From assembly GCF_001953355.1 (NCBI RefSeq), contig NZ_MPIY01000001.1:124001-188000 (forward strand): DNA of 64,000 nt. Reading direction: 5' to 3'. A model generated the notes under the pieces. The model saw only the letters and a list, made by a program, of their open reading frames with translations, was not told the DNA's origin and did not search any database. Positions within the stretch are counted from its first letter, which is position 1. Every line of letters begins with the position of its first letter. The position numbers and the translations under genes are program-made. The stretch is from Polynucleobacter sphagniphilus. Lineage in GTDB: Bacteria > Pseudomonadota > Gammaproteobacteria > Burkholderiales > Burkholderiaceae. Below, one piece after another: positions 37,115-46,479 of this stretch.

Positions 37115-37357
37115 TTAGCTCTCAAAAAAGGCTATTTTTTTCTTTCGGGGTAGGCGTTTTAGCTTGGCCTCTGCCTTGGAGGCCTCTGAGCGGTCTTGAT
37201 GGGCTTGGGTTGCCAGGAGAATCACTGGTCTACGTGAGCGGGTATAGCGCGCACCCTCCCCCGAATTATGGGCTTCCAGGCGATGCTCCAGGCGATTGGT
37301 AATGCCAGCATAAAAACTGCCATCAGCGCATTGGAGTAGGTATACGAGCCAGGACAA
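37115..37357 (-). CDS. Small GIY-YIG domain protein (YhbQ type)
   Basis: 80-aa stand-alone GIY-YIG nuclease domain: VYLLQCADGSFYAGITNRLEHRLEAHN holds the GIY and YIG equivalents and the catalytic Arg, followed by a basic C-terminus (LKRLPRKKK). Members are suspected DNA structure-specific nucleases. The start appears to be TTG at 37357; no ATG is available in frame and no ribosome-binding site is visible, so the exact N-terminus is uncertain. Not in an obvious operon. Confidence 0.82.
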   Translation of the reverse strand: MSWLVYLLQCADGSFYAGITNRLEHRLEAHNSGEGARYTRSRRPVILLATQAHQDRSEASKAEAKLKRLPRKKKIAFFES

Positions 37358-37427
37358 AATAAGTGGGTTCTTGAAGGAGTATTGTGAGAAGCCGGGCTAG
37401 GGGTTTTGCCTAAAGCGGGGCAAAAAC

Positions 37428-37455
37428 CTTGAAATTGGTCATATTGTCCTTATAT
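37428..37455 (+). promoter_or_regulatory. Sigma-32-type heat-shock promoter of clpB
   Basis: CTTGAAA (37428-37434), 13-base spacer, CCTTATAT (37448-37455). The -35 matches the sigma-32 consensus exactly and the -10 (CCCCATnT type) partly. It lies 40 bases before the clpB start, as expected for a heat-shock chaperone. Confidence 0.65.
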
Positions 37456-37494
37456 TCTATAGATAAGAATACATGGAATATGTGAGATAGAAAA

Positions 37495-40098
37495 ATGAGA
37501 ATAGATAAATTAACAACTAAATTTCAAGAGGCCTTGAGTGAGGCACAAAGTCTGGCTCTGGCCAAAGACAACCAATATATCGAGCCTGCCCATTTGCTAT
37601 TGGCTATGTTGCGTGATTCGGATGGTGGAGCTAAGAGCTTGCTAACAAGAGCTGGTGTCAACGTACCTGGCTTGGAAAAAGCCACTGAAAAATTAATTGG
37701 CAATCTTCCTGAGGTACAGGGTACCAGTGGGGAAGTGCAGGTGGGTCGGGATTTAAGTAATTGGCTCAACTTGACTGAAAAAGAGGCCAATAAGCGTGGC
37801 GACCAATTTATTGCAGGTGAGCTGTTTTTATTGGTAGTCTCCGAAGATAAGGGTGAGCTCGGAAAAATTGCTCGTGAAAATGGTTTAAATCGGAAGTCAT
37901 TAGAGGCGGCCATTGAATTAGTACGCGGAGGAGAATCAGTGAATAGTGCAGATGCCGAAGGCCAGCGTGAAGCCTTAAAAAAATACACTGTGGATTTAAC
38001 AGAGCGTGCACGGATGGGTAAATTAGATCCGGTGATTGGGCGCGATGATGAAATTCGTCGCACTATTCAGATTTTGCAACGTCGCGGTAAAAATAATCCG
38101 GTGCTGATAGGCGAGCCTGGGGTTGGTAAAACAGCCATCGTCGAGGGTTTGGCCCAACGTATTGTCAATGGCGAGGTTCCAGAAACCCTCAAAGATAAGC
38201 GCGTCTTGGTCTTGGATATGGCTTTGCTATTGGCTGGCGCCAAATATCGAGGTGAATTCGAGGAGCGATTGAAGGCTGTCTTAAGTGATGTGGCTAAGGA
38301 TGAAGGTCGCACTATCATTTTTATCGATGAAATTCATACAATGGTAGGCGCTGGTAAAGGCGATGGCGCAATGGATGCAGGCAATATGCTCAAGCCCGCA
38401 TTAGCTCGTGGTGAGTTGCATTGTATTGGGGCTACTACGCTAGATGAATATCGTAAATACATTGAAAAAGATCCTGCCTTGGAGCGCCGCTTCCAAAAGG
38501 TGATGGTTGAGGAGCCTAGTGTCGAAGCAACCATTGCGATCTTGCGCGGCTTACAAGAGCGTTACGAATTGCACCACGGTATTGAAATCACTGATCCAGC
38601 AATTGTTGCGGCTGCTGAGTTATCGCATCGCTATATTACGGATCGCTTTTTGCCAGATAAGGCAATTGATCTGATCGATGAGGCCGGCTCACGTATTCGG
38701 ATGGAGATTGACTCCAAGCCAGAGGTAATGGATAAATTAGAGCGTCGCTTGATTCAATTAAAGATTGAACGTGAGGCCGTGAAAAAAGAGAAAGATGAGG
38801 CATCCCAAAAACGCTTAGGTCTGATTGAGGATGAAATCAAGCGCCTTGGTGCTGAGTATGCCGATCTGGAGGAAATCTGGAAAGCTGAAAAAGGTGCCGT
38901 TTTGGGCGCTGCCAACATCAAAGAGGAAATTGAGAAGATCAAGGCAGATATCGCTAAATTACAGCGCGAAGGTAAGTTAGAGAAAGTCGCAGAGCTTCAA
39001 TATGGAAAATTACCAGAGTTGGAGGCTAAGCTCAAATCCGCCGCCGCTGCAGAAGCTAAGGGCGATAAAGATGGTGTTGTGAAACATAAGCTCTTGCGCA
39101 CCCAAGTTGGCGCTGAAGAGATTGCTGAAGTTGTTTCTCGTGCAACCGGTATTCCAGTATCCAAGATGATGCAAGGTGAGCGAGACAAGTTGCTGAAGAT
39201 GGAGGAGTTGTTGCATCAGCGCGTTGTTGGCCAGGAAGAGGCTATTCGGGCAGTATCTGATGCTATCCGCCGCTCGCGTGCCGGACTGGCAGAAGAGAAT
39301 CGTCCTTATGGCTCGTTCTTATTCCTTGGACCTACTGGCGTTGGTAAGACCGAGCTTTGCAAGGCATTAGCTGGCTTCTTGTTTGATAGCGAAGATCATC
39401 TTATTCGTATTGATATGAGTGAGTTCATGGAGAAGCATAGTGTTGCACGCTTAATTGGCGCGCCTCCCGGCTATGTTGGTTACGAAGAGGGTGGTTATTT
39501 AACTGAACAAGTTCGTCGTCACCCATACAGTGTGATCTTGTTTGATGAGATTGAAAAAGCGCACCCAGATGTATTCAACGTACTCTTACAGGTACTAGAT
39601 GATGGTCGCTTGACTGATGGTCAAGGTCGTACCGTGGACTTTAAGAACACTGTGATCGTCATGACCAGCAACATTGGTTCGCATTTGATTCAGTCAATGA
39701 CCGATAAGAAGCAATCTGAAATCAAAGATGCCGTATTTGAGGAGTTAAAGAATCACTTCCGTCCTGAGTTTTTGAATCGTATTGATGAGATCGTGGTATT
39801 CCATGGACTCGACAAAGGCAATATTGCAAATATCGCCAAGATCTTATTGAAGAACTTGTCAGATCGATTGGCTAAGGTAGATATGCAACTTGATGTGAGT
39901 GATGCCGCCTTAGGCAAGATAGCTGAAGTTGGTTTTGATCCCGTGTTTGGAGCTCGCCCACTAAAGCGTGCAATTCAGCAGCATATTGAAAACCCAGTTT
40001 CTAAGATGATCTTAGAAGGCAAGTTTGGCCCTAAGGATGTGGTGCCAGTGGATGTGGACTCTAAAGGTGACTTTAGTTTTACGCGCCAAGTGCATTAA
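37495..40098 (+). CDS. clpB: ATP-dependent chaperone ClpB
   Basis: Hexameric AAA+ disaggregase working with DnaK. The 867-aa protein has the N-terminal Clp domain (residues about 1-145), first AAA+ module with GEPGVGKTA and EIHTMVGAG, the coiled-coil middle domain (about residues 405-530, [14 protein letters not shown]), the second module with [14 protein letters not shown] and [12 protein letters not shown], and a C-terminal small domain. Length is standard. A heat-shock promoter precedes it and a terminator follows. Confidence 0.98.
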   Translation: MRIDKLTTKFQEALSEAQSLALAKDNQYIEPAHLLLAMLRDSDGGAKSLLTRAGVNVPGLEKATEKLIGNLPEVQGTSGEVQVGRDLSNWLNLTEKEANKRGDQFIAGELFLLVVSEDKGELGKIARENGLNRKSLEAAIELVRGGESVNSADAEGQREALKKYTVDLTERARMGKLDPVIGRDDEIRRTIQILQRRGKNNPVLIGEPGVGKTAIVEGLAQRIVNGEVPETLKDKRVLVLDMALLLAGAKYRGEFEERLKAVLSDVAKDEGRTIIFIDEIHTMVGAGKGDGAMDAGNMLKPALARGELHCIGATTLDEYRKYIEKDPALERRFQKVMVEEPSVEATIAILRGLQERYELHHGIEITDPAIVAAAELSHRYITDRFLPDKAIDLIDEAGSRIRMEIDSKPEVMDKLERRLIQLKIEREAVKKEKDEASQKRLGLIEDEIKRLGAEYADLEEIWKAEKGAVLGAANIKEEIEKIKADIAKLQREGKLEKVAELQYGKLPELEAKLKSAAAAEAKGDKDGVVKHKLLRTQVGAEEIAEVVSRATGIPVSKMMQGERDKLLKMEELLHQRVVGQEEAIRAVSDAIRRSRAGLAEENRPYGSFLFLGPTGVGKTELCKALAGFLFDSEDHLIRIDMSEFMEKHSVARLIGAPPGYVGYEEGGYLTEQVRRHPYSVILFDEIEKAHPDVFNVLLQVLDDGRLTDGQGRTVDFKNTVIVMTSNIGSHLIQSMTDKKQSEIKDAVFEELKNHFRPEFLNRIDEIVVFHGLDKGNIANIAKILLKNLSDRLAKVDMQLDVSDAALGKIAEVGFDPVFGARPLKRAIQQHIENPVSKMILEGKFGPKDVVPVDVDSKGDFSFTRQVH

Positions 40099-40132
40099 CA
40101 ATTTTTGGGTAACAAAATGTCCTGATGGATAT

Positions 40133-40158
40133 GGCGCTCTTTGAGCGCCTTTATTTTG
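40133..40158 (+). terminator. Intrinsic terminator of clpB
   Basis: GGCGCTC and GAGCGCC with a TTT loop, followed by TTTATTTTGG, 35 bases after the clpB stop. Confidence 0.85.
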
Positions 40159-40166
40159 GTTTCTCC

Positions 40167-40195
40167 AATAACATTTCATAATATGAAATGTTATT
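40167..40195. repeat. 29-base palindrome upstream of aceA
   Basis: AATAACATTTCATA and TATGAAATGTTATT are perfect 14-base arms around a single central A. It is AT-rich, has no adjacent T tract distinct from its arms, and lies about 245 bases before the isocitrate lyase start. A regulator operator is one reading; a second terminator for clpB is another. Confidence 0.6.
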
Positions 40196-40438
40196 GCGCT
40201 GCGTAAAAAGCAATACAGCATTAGGGGGTGATTTGTATTTCATCGGTTGATTTTTATTTTCATAATGTAAAAAAATAATATAAGTAACTGATTTAAAAGG
40301 ATTAAATATTTATTTAAATCCCATCAATTTAGCTTGCATCGTTTTGCAATATATCTAAACTCTTATATAAGACATAAGAGTTAATTGTCTAAATATTTCG
40401 ATATATCAGAGGTACTTGTTTAACTTAGGGAGAAAAAC
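40196..40438 (+). promoter_or_regulatory. Long AT-rich regulatory region of aceA with three further dyads
   Basis: No gene is visible here. The region contains GATTTAAA/TTTAAATC arms (40290-40297, 40313-40320), TTGCA/TGCAA arms at about 40334-40349, and AACTCTTAT/ATAAGAGTT arms with a seven-base spacer (40358-40366, 40374-40382). AGGGAGA sits seven bases before the aceA ATG as ribosome-binding site. The density of dyads suggests control by one or more DNA-binding proteins sensing acetate or fatty-acid metabolism; which ones is unknown. Confidence 0.55.
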
Positions 40439-41737
40439 ATGGCAGATCGCAAAGCAGAAATCGCAGCAATTCAAAAAGATTGGGATACAAATCCACGCTG
40501 GAAAGGTATTACCCGAGGCTATACGGCCGAAGACGTTGTTCGTTTGCGTGGTTCATTAAAGATTGAACATACTTTAGCTAAGCATGGCGCTGAAAGATTG
40601 TGGGATTTAGTCAATAACGAAGCTTATGTAAATTGTTTGGGTGCATTGACTGGTGGCCAAGCAATGCAACAAGTTAAAGCCGGAATTCAGGCGATTTATC
40701 TTTCTGGTTGGCAGGTTGCGGCTGACGGTAACTCATATGCTGCTATGTACCCAGATCAATCTTTGTATCCAGTGGATTCAGTTCCAAAAATGGTTGAGCG
40801 CATCAACAACTCATTTCAACGCGCTGATGAGATTCAGACTGCAAAGGGCATCAATCCCGGTGATGCTGGTTATATTGAGTACTTTGCACCAATTGTTGCC
40901 GATGCTGAGGCTGGTTTCGGTGGCGTATTAAATGCATTTGAATTAAGTAAGGCGCTCATTAAGCAGGGTGCTGCTGGCGTTCACTTCGAAGACCAACTCT
41001 CTTCAGTTAAGAAGTGCGGGCACTTGGGTGGGAAGGTATTGCTGCCAACGACCGAATCTGTACAAAAATTAATTTCTGCGCGTTTAGCTGCAGACGTAAT
41101 GGGTGTACCGACTATCATCTTGGCGCGTACTGATGCTGAAGCAGCTGATTTATTGACATCAGACTACGATGAAAACGATAAGCCATTCTTGACTGGCGAA
41201 CGAACTCCAGAAGGCTTCTACAAAACTCGCAAGGGTTTGGATCAAGCCATCTCACGTGGTTTGGCTTATGCTGCATACGCTGATATGGTTTGGTGTGAAA
41301 CTGGTACGCCCGACCTTGACTTTGCTCGCAAGTTTGCTGAAGCGATTCGTGCGAAGTTCCCTGGAAAAATGTTGGCTTACAACTGCTCGCCATCATTTAA
41401 CTGGAAGAAAAATCTGGACGATGCAACGATTGCTAAATTCCAACGCGAACTAGGGGCAATGGGCTATAAGTATCAATTTATTACCCTCGCTGGTATTCAC
41501 TCTATGTGGTACAACATGTATGACTTGGCACAAGATTACTCTAAGCGCGGCATGACAGCTTACGTAGAAAAAGTTCAAGAGCCAGAATTTGCAGCGCGTG
41601 ATCGTGGTTACACTTTCGTTTCGCATCAGCAAGAAGTTGGTACCGGTTACTTTGATGATGTCACCACAGTCATTCAGGGTGGCAAGTCTTCCGTGACTGC
41701 GTTGACAGGCTCCACTGAAGAAGAGCAATTCCACTAA
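40439..41737 (+). CDS. aceA: Isocitrate lyase
   Basis: Glyoxylate-shunt enzyme splitting isocitrate into succinate and glyoxylate. The 432-aa protein has [10 protein letters not shown], the catalytic loop [15 protein letters not shown] near residue 190, [11 protein letters not shown], and [13 protein letters not shown]. This is the short bacterial form. Malate synthase is not in the window. The gene is monocistronic, with a long upstream control region and its own terminator. Confidence 0.98.
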   Translation: MADRKAEIAAIQKDWDTNPRWKGITRGYTAEDVVRLRGSLKIEHTLAKHGAERLWDLVNNEAYVNCLGALTGGQAMQQVKAGIQAIYLSGWQVAADGNSYAAMYPDQSLYPVDSVPKMVERINNSFQRADEIQTAKGINPGDAGYIEYFAPIVADAEAGFGGVLNAFELSKALIKQGAAGVHFEDQLSSVKKCGHLGGKVLLPTTESVQKLISARLAADVMGVPTIILARTDAEAADLLTSDYDENDKPFLTGERTPEGFYKTRKGLDQAISRGLAYAAYADMVWCETGTPDLDFARKFAEAIRAKFPGKMLAYNCSPSFNWKKNLDDATIAKFQRELGAMGYKYQFITLAGIHSMWYNMYDLAQDYSKRGMTAYVEKVQEPEFAARDRGYTFVSHQQEVGTGYFDDVTTVIQGGKSSVTALTGSTEEEQFH

Positions 41738-41767
41738 ATCGAATCCCTAAGTAGTTTGTATTACCTG

Positions 41768-41810
41768 GGCATCTAAATTACCTCACAAGGGTGACTTAGA
41801 TGCCTTTTTC
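41768..41810 (+). terminator. Intrinsic terminator of aceA
   Basis: Perfect nine-base arms GGCATCTAA and TTAGATGCC (41768-41776, 41796-41804) followed by TTTTTC. The 19-base loop is long. Confidence 0.75.
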
Positions 41811-41825
41811 ATATACATTTCTATT

Positions 41826-42266
41826 ATGACCAATTGCATACTTTGTAAAGAAGCATCTTCTACAGATGGGGAAACTCTGATTTGGCGCGGAGATGATTGC
41901 AGGGTGATCTTGATAAATGACCCTAATTTGCCGGGGTTTTGTCGTGTGATTTGGGCTGATCATGTGGCTGAGATGACTGATCTCACTTCTGCTGAACGTG
42001 GCCATTTGATGGATTTGGTTTTTGTGGTTGAGGCGGCGGTTCGTCATGTCATGAACCCTGACAAGATCAACGTAGCCTCGCTGGGCAATATGGTTCCCCA
42101 CATCCATTGGCATATTATTCCCCGATTTAATGATGATCCATTCTTTCCTGGATCTGCCTGGTCTGAAAAAACCCAAGACACACCAAAATCAACTCTTGAT
42201 GCCCGCAAGGCAAAGGTCTTAGAGTTACCGGCAGCCATTAAATCAGGTATTGCCGCGTTATTCTGA
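41826..42266 (+). CDS. HIT family protein (histidine triad hydrolase)
   Basis: 146-aa nucleotide hydrolase or transferase of the HIT superfamily. The histidine triad reads HIHWHII near residue 97, following NVASLGNMVP; the N-terminal CILC with a spaced Cys could bind zinc. The sequence resembles the Fhit-like/diadenosine group, but substrate cannot be assigned. It has its own short unit between aceA and the membrane protein. Confidence 0.9.
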   Translation: MTNCILCKEASSTDGETLIWRGDDCRVILINDPNLPGFCRVIWADHVAEMTDLTSAERGHLMDLVFVVEAAVRHVMNPDKINVASLGNMVPHIHWHIIPRFNDDPFFPGSAWSEKTQDTPKSTLDARKAKVLELPAAIKSGIAALF

Positions 42267-42342
42267 TTGCATCTCCTTTGGACAAGTGCATCTGCTATCC
42301 AAGAGTTTATAAAAGGTATAATCAATTGAAAGATTAACCATT

Positions 42343-42924
42343 GTGACTATCAGCAAAATCCTTCAAAATAATTTATCAGAGATAGGCATCTCTTTCTTGC
42401 TGTATTGGGTTTTTTTTGGCTTTACTTTTTTGATTCCAGGCTTGCAGAGCAGTCCGATCACTTATTTCGTCTTTATGCCGGCAGGCATGAAGTTGTTTGC
42501 AATCTTAATATTTAACTGGCGTGGCGCACTCGGTTCTGGCATTGCCATTTTCAGTCGTTTAATGTTGATGAACTCAGTACAATTTTGGAGTGATTGGCTA
42601 TTGCTAGCAATAGCTGTCAGTCTGGCCCTGTATCTATTAGTGGAATTGATGCTGTGGTGTTTTAGGATTGATCCTAGTCTTGATGGCCTCAGCTACTATC
42701 AAATAGTGATACTTGCCACCCTAGCTAGCATTTGCAATGGTTTTGTTTATGCATACACTTATAGCCAATTGGATATTGGGTATTTGGGTGGCGGGAACAT
42801 TATCCACGCAGGCTATTTAACTATCATGGGTAACCTAGCCGGTAATGCCATTTTTGTCTGTGCAGCCGTGTTTATATTGCGCAATAAAGAATTGATCAAA
42901 GTCATTCTTCGCTTAAAAAAATAA
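42343..42924 (+). CDS. Integral membrane protein of unknown function
   Basis: 193-aa hydrophobic protein with about five to six transmembrane segments and a short basic end (VILRLKK). The middle part (VFMPAGMKLFAILIFNWRG) is reminiscent of MASE1-type sensor domains, where PxG and Gly-rich helices occur, but no signalling domain is attached, so this is only a resemblance. The start is GTG at 42343, with a TATAAT at 42317-42322. A winged-helix regulator gene follows 57 bases downstream and may be its partner. Confidence 0.7.
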   Translation: MTISKILQNNLSEIGISFLLYWVFFGFTFLIPGLQSSPITYFVFMPAGMKLFAILIFNWRGALGSGIAIFSRLMLMNSVQFWSDWLLLAIAVSLALYLLVELMLWCFRIDPSLDGLSYYQIVILATLASICNGFVYAYTYSQLDIGYLGGGNIIHAGYLTIMGNLAGNAIFVCAAVFILRNKELIKVILRLKK

Positions 42925-42981
42925 GCTTACAATCATCTCTAAATAAGAGATTTATTAGAAAACATAGAACGAAATATAGCC

Positions 42982-43332
42982 ATGAGTAAGATTAATCATT
43001 CTTCATACTTGCGTTTCCTGAATTGCTTAAGTGCAATGGATGCAAAAAAGCCAGAGAAAAAGTTGGATGCAATTGAGACGCAATTGCTCGATCAAGTTAT
43101 GCTGGGGTATACACAGAATCGCGAAATTCTGGTGGGTGATTTATTGGTCTTGAGTCAGATTGGCTCTCAGGCAACTTTGCATGGCCGTATTAAAAAGCTT
43201 GATCGTTTGGGCTATATTAAGCTGGTAACTGATAGCGTTGATCAAAGGCGGAAGTGGGTGCAGCCATCAAAGAAAGCACTGCGTCATTATGAAAAACTTT
43301 CTCAGCTTTTGGAGATGGCTGTAGCAAGCTGA
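42982..43332 (+). CDS. Winged-helix (MarR-like) DNA-binding protein
   Basis: 116-aa protein consisting almost only of a winged helix-turn-helix: ILVGDLLVLSQIGSQATLHGRIKKLDRLGYI is the recognition-helix region, followed by the wing DSVDQRRKWVQPSKKA. The pattern is that of MarR-type regulators, without an obvious ligand domain. Target unknown; adjacency to the unknown membrane protein suggests a small regulatory unit. Confidence 0.78.
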   Translation: MSKINHSSYLRFLNCLSAMDAKKPEKKLDAIETQLLDQVMLGYTQNREILVGDLLVLSQIGSQATLHGRIKKLDRLGYIKLVTDSVDQRRKWVQPSKKALRHYEKLSQLLEMAVAS

Positions 43333-43336
43333 GATA

Positions 43337-43768
43337 TTAACAAAGCCGTTTTAGGGCCTCGAGGTATTTCTCGGGGCTCAGTTGCCCCCCTTCTCGCTGC
43401 GCTTCCCACATTACTTGACCCAAGCATTCCATCATCTGGTGTTGCGCTTCGTGTTTTGATCCCAATTTTTTTGTTAAATCTTCAGCTATCTTGCGAATGC
43501 CAGGTGGCTGATCGATTGATATCTGCTCACTAATAGAGAGATGCATTGAAAGGTGCAAAAAGGGGTTGGTTTCGCCACGCTCTGGTGTGTAATCTTGCTC
43601 TAAGGCGCCCTCAGGATCGGCGAGTACTGCATGGTATTCCGGATGTTCGGTCATCCAATCTGCGGCCAATGTTTCCATCGGCGTCAGGATGTGATTCTCT
43701 ATTTTCTTTTTCCAGGTATTGCAGAAAAAACGTCTAACTTCTTCACGGGTTGGGTTAAATATCGCCAC
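43337..43768 (-). CDS. DUF1841 family protein
   Basis: 143-aa protein of a beta/gammaproteobacterial family without known function. Family features are FNPTREEVRRFFCNTW at the start, HPEYHAVLADPE, and TNPFLHLSMHLSISEQISIDQPPGI in the middle. The start is GTG at 43768, with AAGGA a few bases upstream and the conserved FNPTR four residues in; a longer frame reaching into nth is not conserved. It overlaps the nth 3' end by 14 bases, the usual pairing. Confidence 0.9.
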   Translation of the reverse strand: MAIFNPTREEVRRFFCNTWKKKIENHILTPMETLAADWMTEHPEYHAVLADPEGALEQDYTPERGETNPFLHLSMHLSISEQISIDQPPGIRKIAEDLTKKLGSKHEAQHQMMECLGQVMWEAQREGGQLSPEKYLEALKRLC

Positions 43769-44414
43769 GAACTTTTCCTTTGCCTGTTTTTTGCTTATAG
43801 CTGCATAAAGGTTCGACAATGCATTGTTCGCACTCGGGATTGCGAGCCTTGCATATATACCTGCCATGCAGAATAAGCCAATGGTGGGCATCTTGCAAAA
43901 ATTCTCGAGGAACACGTTTCAGTAGCTGCTCCTCCACTTTGACTACATCCTTTCCAGGTGCTAGGCCGGTACGATTTGATACTCGAAAGATATGGGTATC
44001 AACCGCCATGGTAGGTTGACCAAAGGCAGTATTCAAAATGACGTTAGCAGTCTTTCTACCAACGCCTGGTAGCGCTTCTAACTCCTCCCTTGTTTGTGGA
44101 ACGATGCCTTGATGTTTTTCTAATAAGAGGCGGCAGGTTTCTTGTATATGCTTGCCCTTGGAGTTGAACAAGCCAATATGTTGAATGTACGGCTTTACAC
44201 CTTCCTCCCCAAGCTCTAGAAGGGCTTGGGGAGTATTGGCAATCTTAAAAAGCTGACGAGTGCCCTTATTGACAGAGACATCCGTTGCTTGGGCAGAAAG
44301 TAGTACGGCAATCAGTAACTCAAAAGGTGAGCTGTACTCCAACTCCGTCTCCGGATGGGGGTTGTTGGCTTTGAGTAATTCAAAGAAAGCGTGCCGTTTT
44401 TCTAGGTTCATCAT
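43755..44414 (-). CDS. nth: Endonuclease III
   Basis: DNA glycosylase/AP lyase for oxidised pyrimidines. The 219-aa protein has the catalytic Lys in the helix-hairpin-helix LPGVGRKTANVIL (near residue 117), the catalytic Asp in AVDTHIFRVSNR, and the C-terminal [4Fe-4S] cluster cysteines in CKARNPECEQCIVEPLC. Start overlaps the rnfB-type stop (ATGATGA). Confidence 0.97.
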   Translation of the reverse strand: MMNLEKRHAFFELLKANNPHPETELEYSSPFELLIAVLLSAQATDVSVNKGTRQLFKIANTPQALLELGEEGVKPYIQHIGLFNSKGKHIQETCRLLLEKHQGIVPQTREELEALPGVGRKTANVILNTAFGQPTMAVDTHIFRVSNRTGLAPGKDVVKVEEQLLKRVPREFLQDAHHWLILHGRYICKARNPECEQCIVEPLCSYKQKTGKGKVRGDI

Positions 44415-45103
44415 TTTTGTTGTGCTGCTCTTGCTATGGCGGCTGCAATGATTGCCCGTTTGCGATCCTGCTCTTTTTTTGCTTCCTCGGAGTCAGGTCT
44501 TTCGGCGTTAACTACAGTTAATTTTGCCGCAGCTTTTTTAGCCAGACGCTCTTCGTTATCTCGAATTTCCCGATCTAAGCGCAATGATCTTGAATGATAT
44601 CTAGAGCGAGCCTCATCAGCCAGTTCTGCAGACCATGCGTCCCATCCTGTTTGATGATTTGAAACTTCAATCATCGTGATGCAGTCTACCGGGCAAGGTG
44701 GTAGACACAAGTCGCAGCCGGTGCACCATTGATCTAGCACCACATGCATCTGCTTGGAGGCGCCAACAATGGCATCAACAGGGCATGCTTGGATACATAA
44801 GGTGCAACCAATACATTGCTTAGGATCGATAAAGGCAATTGCTCTAGTGCGTTCTTCGCCACACTCTGGATCGATTACAGGGTTTTGTGCAAATGCATCC
44901 TGAGGGAAAATTGGTTCCAATGCGGCAGATAGGCGTCGAATACCTTCTACACCCCCAGGTGGGCAACGATTGGGGCGCACCTCACCTGTCGCTAGGGCCT
45001 GAGCATAAGCTCTGCAGTCGGGGTAGCCGCATTTAGTGCATTGAGTTTGCGGAAGAATATCTTCCAGGCGATCGATAAGTGCGTTCGCTTGCTTGATCTT
45101 CAT
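44411..45103 (-). CDS. rsxB: RnfB-like iron-sulfur protein (orphan)
   Basis: 230-aa ferredoxin-like protein with the RnfB/RsxB layout: an N-terminal Fe-S motif QCTKCGYPDCRAYAQAL (with the later Cys in RCPPGG), then two 4Fe-4S motifs CIGCTLCIQACPVDAI and CTGCDLCLPPCPVDCI, and a Lys/Arg/Glu-rich coiled tail. It lacks the N-terminal membrane helix of true RnfB, and no rnfA, C, D, G or E genes are nearby. It is coupled to nth, which also carries a [4Fe-4S] cluster. It may be a soluble electron carrier; the symbol reflects homology only. Confidence 0.82.
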   Translation of the reverse strand: MKIKQANALIDRLEDILPQTQCTKCGYPDCRAYAQALATGEVRPNRCPPGGVEGIRRLSAALEPIFPQDAFAQNPVIDPECGEERTRAIAFIDPKQCIGCTLCIQACPVDAIVGASKQMHVVLDQWCTGCDLCLPPCPVDCITMIEVSNHQTGWDAWSAELADEARSRYHSRSLRLDREIRDNEERLAKKAAAKLTVVNAERPDSEEAKKEQDRKRAIIAAAIARAAQQK

Positions 45104-45125
45104 GGAATACCTGAGACACTAATTA

Positions 45126-45151
45126 AATAAGAGGCCAATTGGCCTCTTATT
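45126..45151 (-). terminator. Palindromic terminator after phaZ
   Basis: AATAAGAGGCC and GGCCTCTTATT are perfect 11-base arms around AATT. On the minus strand it follows the phaZ stop and precedes the rnfB-type gene; the right arm ends in TTATTTAATT. Confidence 0.7.
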
Positions 45152-45159
45152 GTCTTGGC

Positions 45160-46449
45160 TTACTTTGCGTTTAGTTTTGGTAAGCGGGCTTTGGTTTTTC
45201 GCTGCGCAGGTTGATGCTCGCGAATGAATGATTTGATCTTTGGATAGACCTTTTCACGCCAACGACGACCTGCGAAGATGCCATAGTGACCTGCGCCAGC
45301 AACTTCGTAATGATCCTTACTTGTTTTTGGAATGCCGTCACACAATGCATGTGCAGAACGCGTTTGGCCACTTCCAGAAATATCATCTAATTCGCCCTCT
45401 ACCGTCAGAAGAGCAGTTTTTTTGATATCTTGCGGCTTCACCAATTGACCAGCTACTTCCCAAGTGCCGTTTGGTAAAGAGTAATCCTGGAATACTGTTT
45501 TGATGGTATCCAAATAGAATTTGGCATCCATATCCAATACAGCGTTGTATTCATCATAAAAACGAATATGGGCTTCAGCATCTTGCTCGTCACCGCGCAC
45601 TAGGTTTTGGAAATAATCCCAGTGAGACTGCAAATGGTTTTGCGGATTCATGGCGATAAAGCCAGTGTGCTGCAAGAAGCCTGGATATACCTTACGTCCA
45701 GCGCCTGGATATGAAGGCGGAACTTTATAAATCACATGACTTTCAAACCACTCATATGACTTTTGGTCCGCCAAGTTATTCACAGCGGTAGGCGACTTAC
45801 GGGCATCGATTGGTCCACCCATCATGATCATGGATGCTGGAGTTACTTCACCAGCCGAAGCCATCAAGGAGATTGCCGCTAAAGTCGGAACTGTAGGTTG
45901 GCATACGGAAATCACATGCAAATCTTTTGCGCCAATCGTGCGAATAAAATCCTGTACATAATGAACATAATCATCTAGGCCAAAGTCACCCTCTGAAGTT
46001 GGTACGAGGCGGGCATCTACCCAGTCGGTGATGTAAACCTTATGATCCTGCAAGAGGGTGCGCACAGTGTCACGCAATAAAGTGGAGTGGTGACCAGAAA
46101 GTGGGGCAACCACCAAAACAGATGGATCTTCTTTTAATTTTTTAATGACTTCGACATCGTCAGAAAAACGTTTAAAGCGAATTAATTTACAAAAAGGTTT
46201 GGTAATCGTAGCAATTTCATGAATGGCGACTTCACGTCCATGAGCTTGCACAGAGCGAATGCCGAACTCCGGTTTTTTGTAGTCTTTGCCTAGGCGATAG
46301 AGTAGCTCGTAGCTTGCGGCTAAACGTTCTGATCCCGGAACCTTAGATGCTGGATTGGAGGCATTAATAAAAGCCTCTGAGGCCGCACGAGCCCACGAGC
46401 TCATTGGTTGAAGTAGCGCTTTTTGAAACTCATGTAACTGATAAAGCAT
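45160..46449 (-). CDS. phaZ: Intracellular polyhydroxybutyrate depolymerase
   Basis: Mobilises stored PHB granules. The 429-aa protein belongs to the intracellular Cys-nucleophile class: HVISVCQPTVPTLAA near residue 183 replaces the usual lipase GxSxG. Other landmarks are VVAPLSGHHSTLLRDTV, YITDWVDARLVP, the Asp in TVEGELDDISGSGQT and the His in VAGAGHYGIFAGRRW. No signal peptide. This implies that the organism makes PHB, although the synthase genes are not in the window. Confidence 0.94.
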   Translation of the reverse strand: MLYQLHEFQKALLQPMSSWARAASEAFINASNPASKVPGSERLAASYELLYRLGKDYKKPEFGIRSVQAHGREVAIHEIATITKPFCKLIRFKRFSDDVEVIKKLKEDPSVLVVAPLSGHHSTLLRDTVRTLLQDHKVYITDWVDARLVPTSEGDFGLDDYVHYVQDFIRTIGAKDLHVISVCQPTVPTLAAISLMASAGEVTPASMIMMGGPIDARKSPTAVNNLADQKSYEWFESHVIYKVPPSYPGAGRKVYPGFLQHTGFIAMNPQNHLQSHWDYFQNLVRGDEQDAEAHIRFYDEYNAVLDMDAKFYLDTIKTVFQDYSLPNGTWEVAGQLVKPQDIKKTALLTVEGELDDISGSGQTRSAHALCDGIPKTSKDHYEVAGAGHYGIFAGRRWREKVYPKIKSFIREHQPAQRKTKARLPKLNAK

Positions 46450-46479
46450 ATTACCTCCTGTAAAACAGTGATCCGCTTG

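Noticed and set aside
37401-37428. GGTTTTGCC/GGGCAAAAACC inverted repeat upstream of clpB as a terminator
   Set aside because: No T tract follows on either strand and one base is bulged; it abuts the heat-shock -35 and may be chance.
37524-38063. Long (179-codon) open frame antisense to the start of clpB
   Set aside because: It is Ser/Arg/Pro-rich, has no family features, and lies fully opposite a highly conserved chaperone gene; it is a codon-bias shadow.
42343-42924. Assignment of the membrane protein as a MASE1 sensor
   Set aside because: The resemblance is limited to a Pro-Ala-Gly-containing helix; there is no attached GGDEF, EAL or kinase domain, so the family is not claimed.
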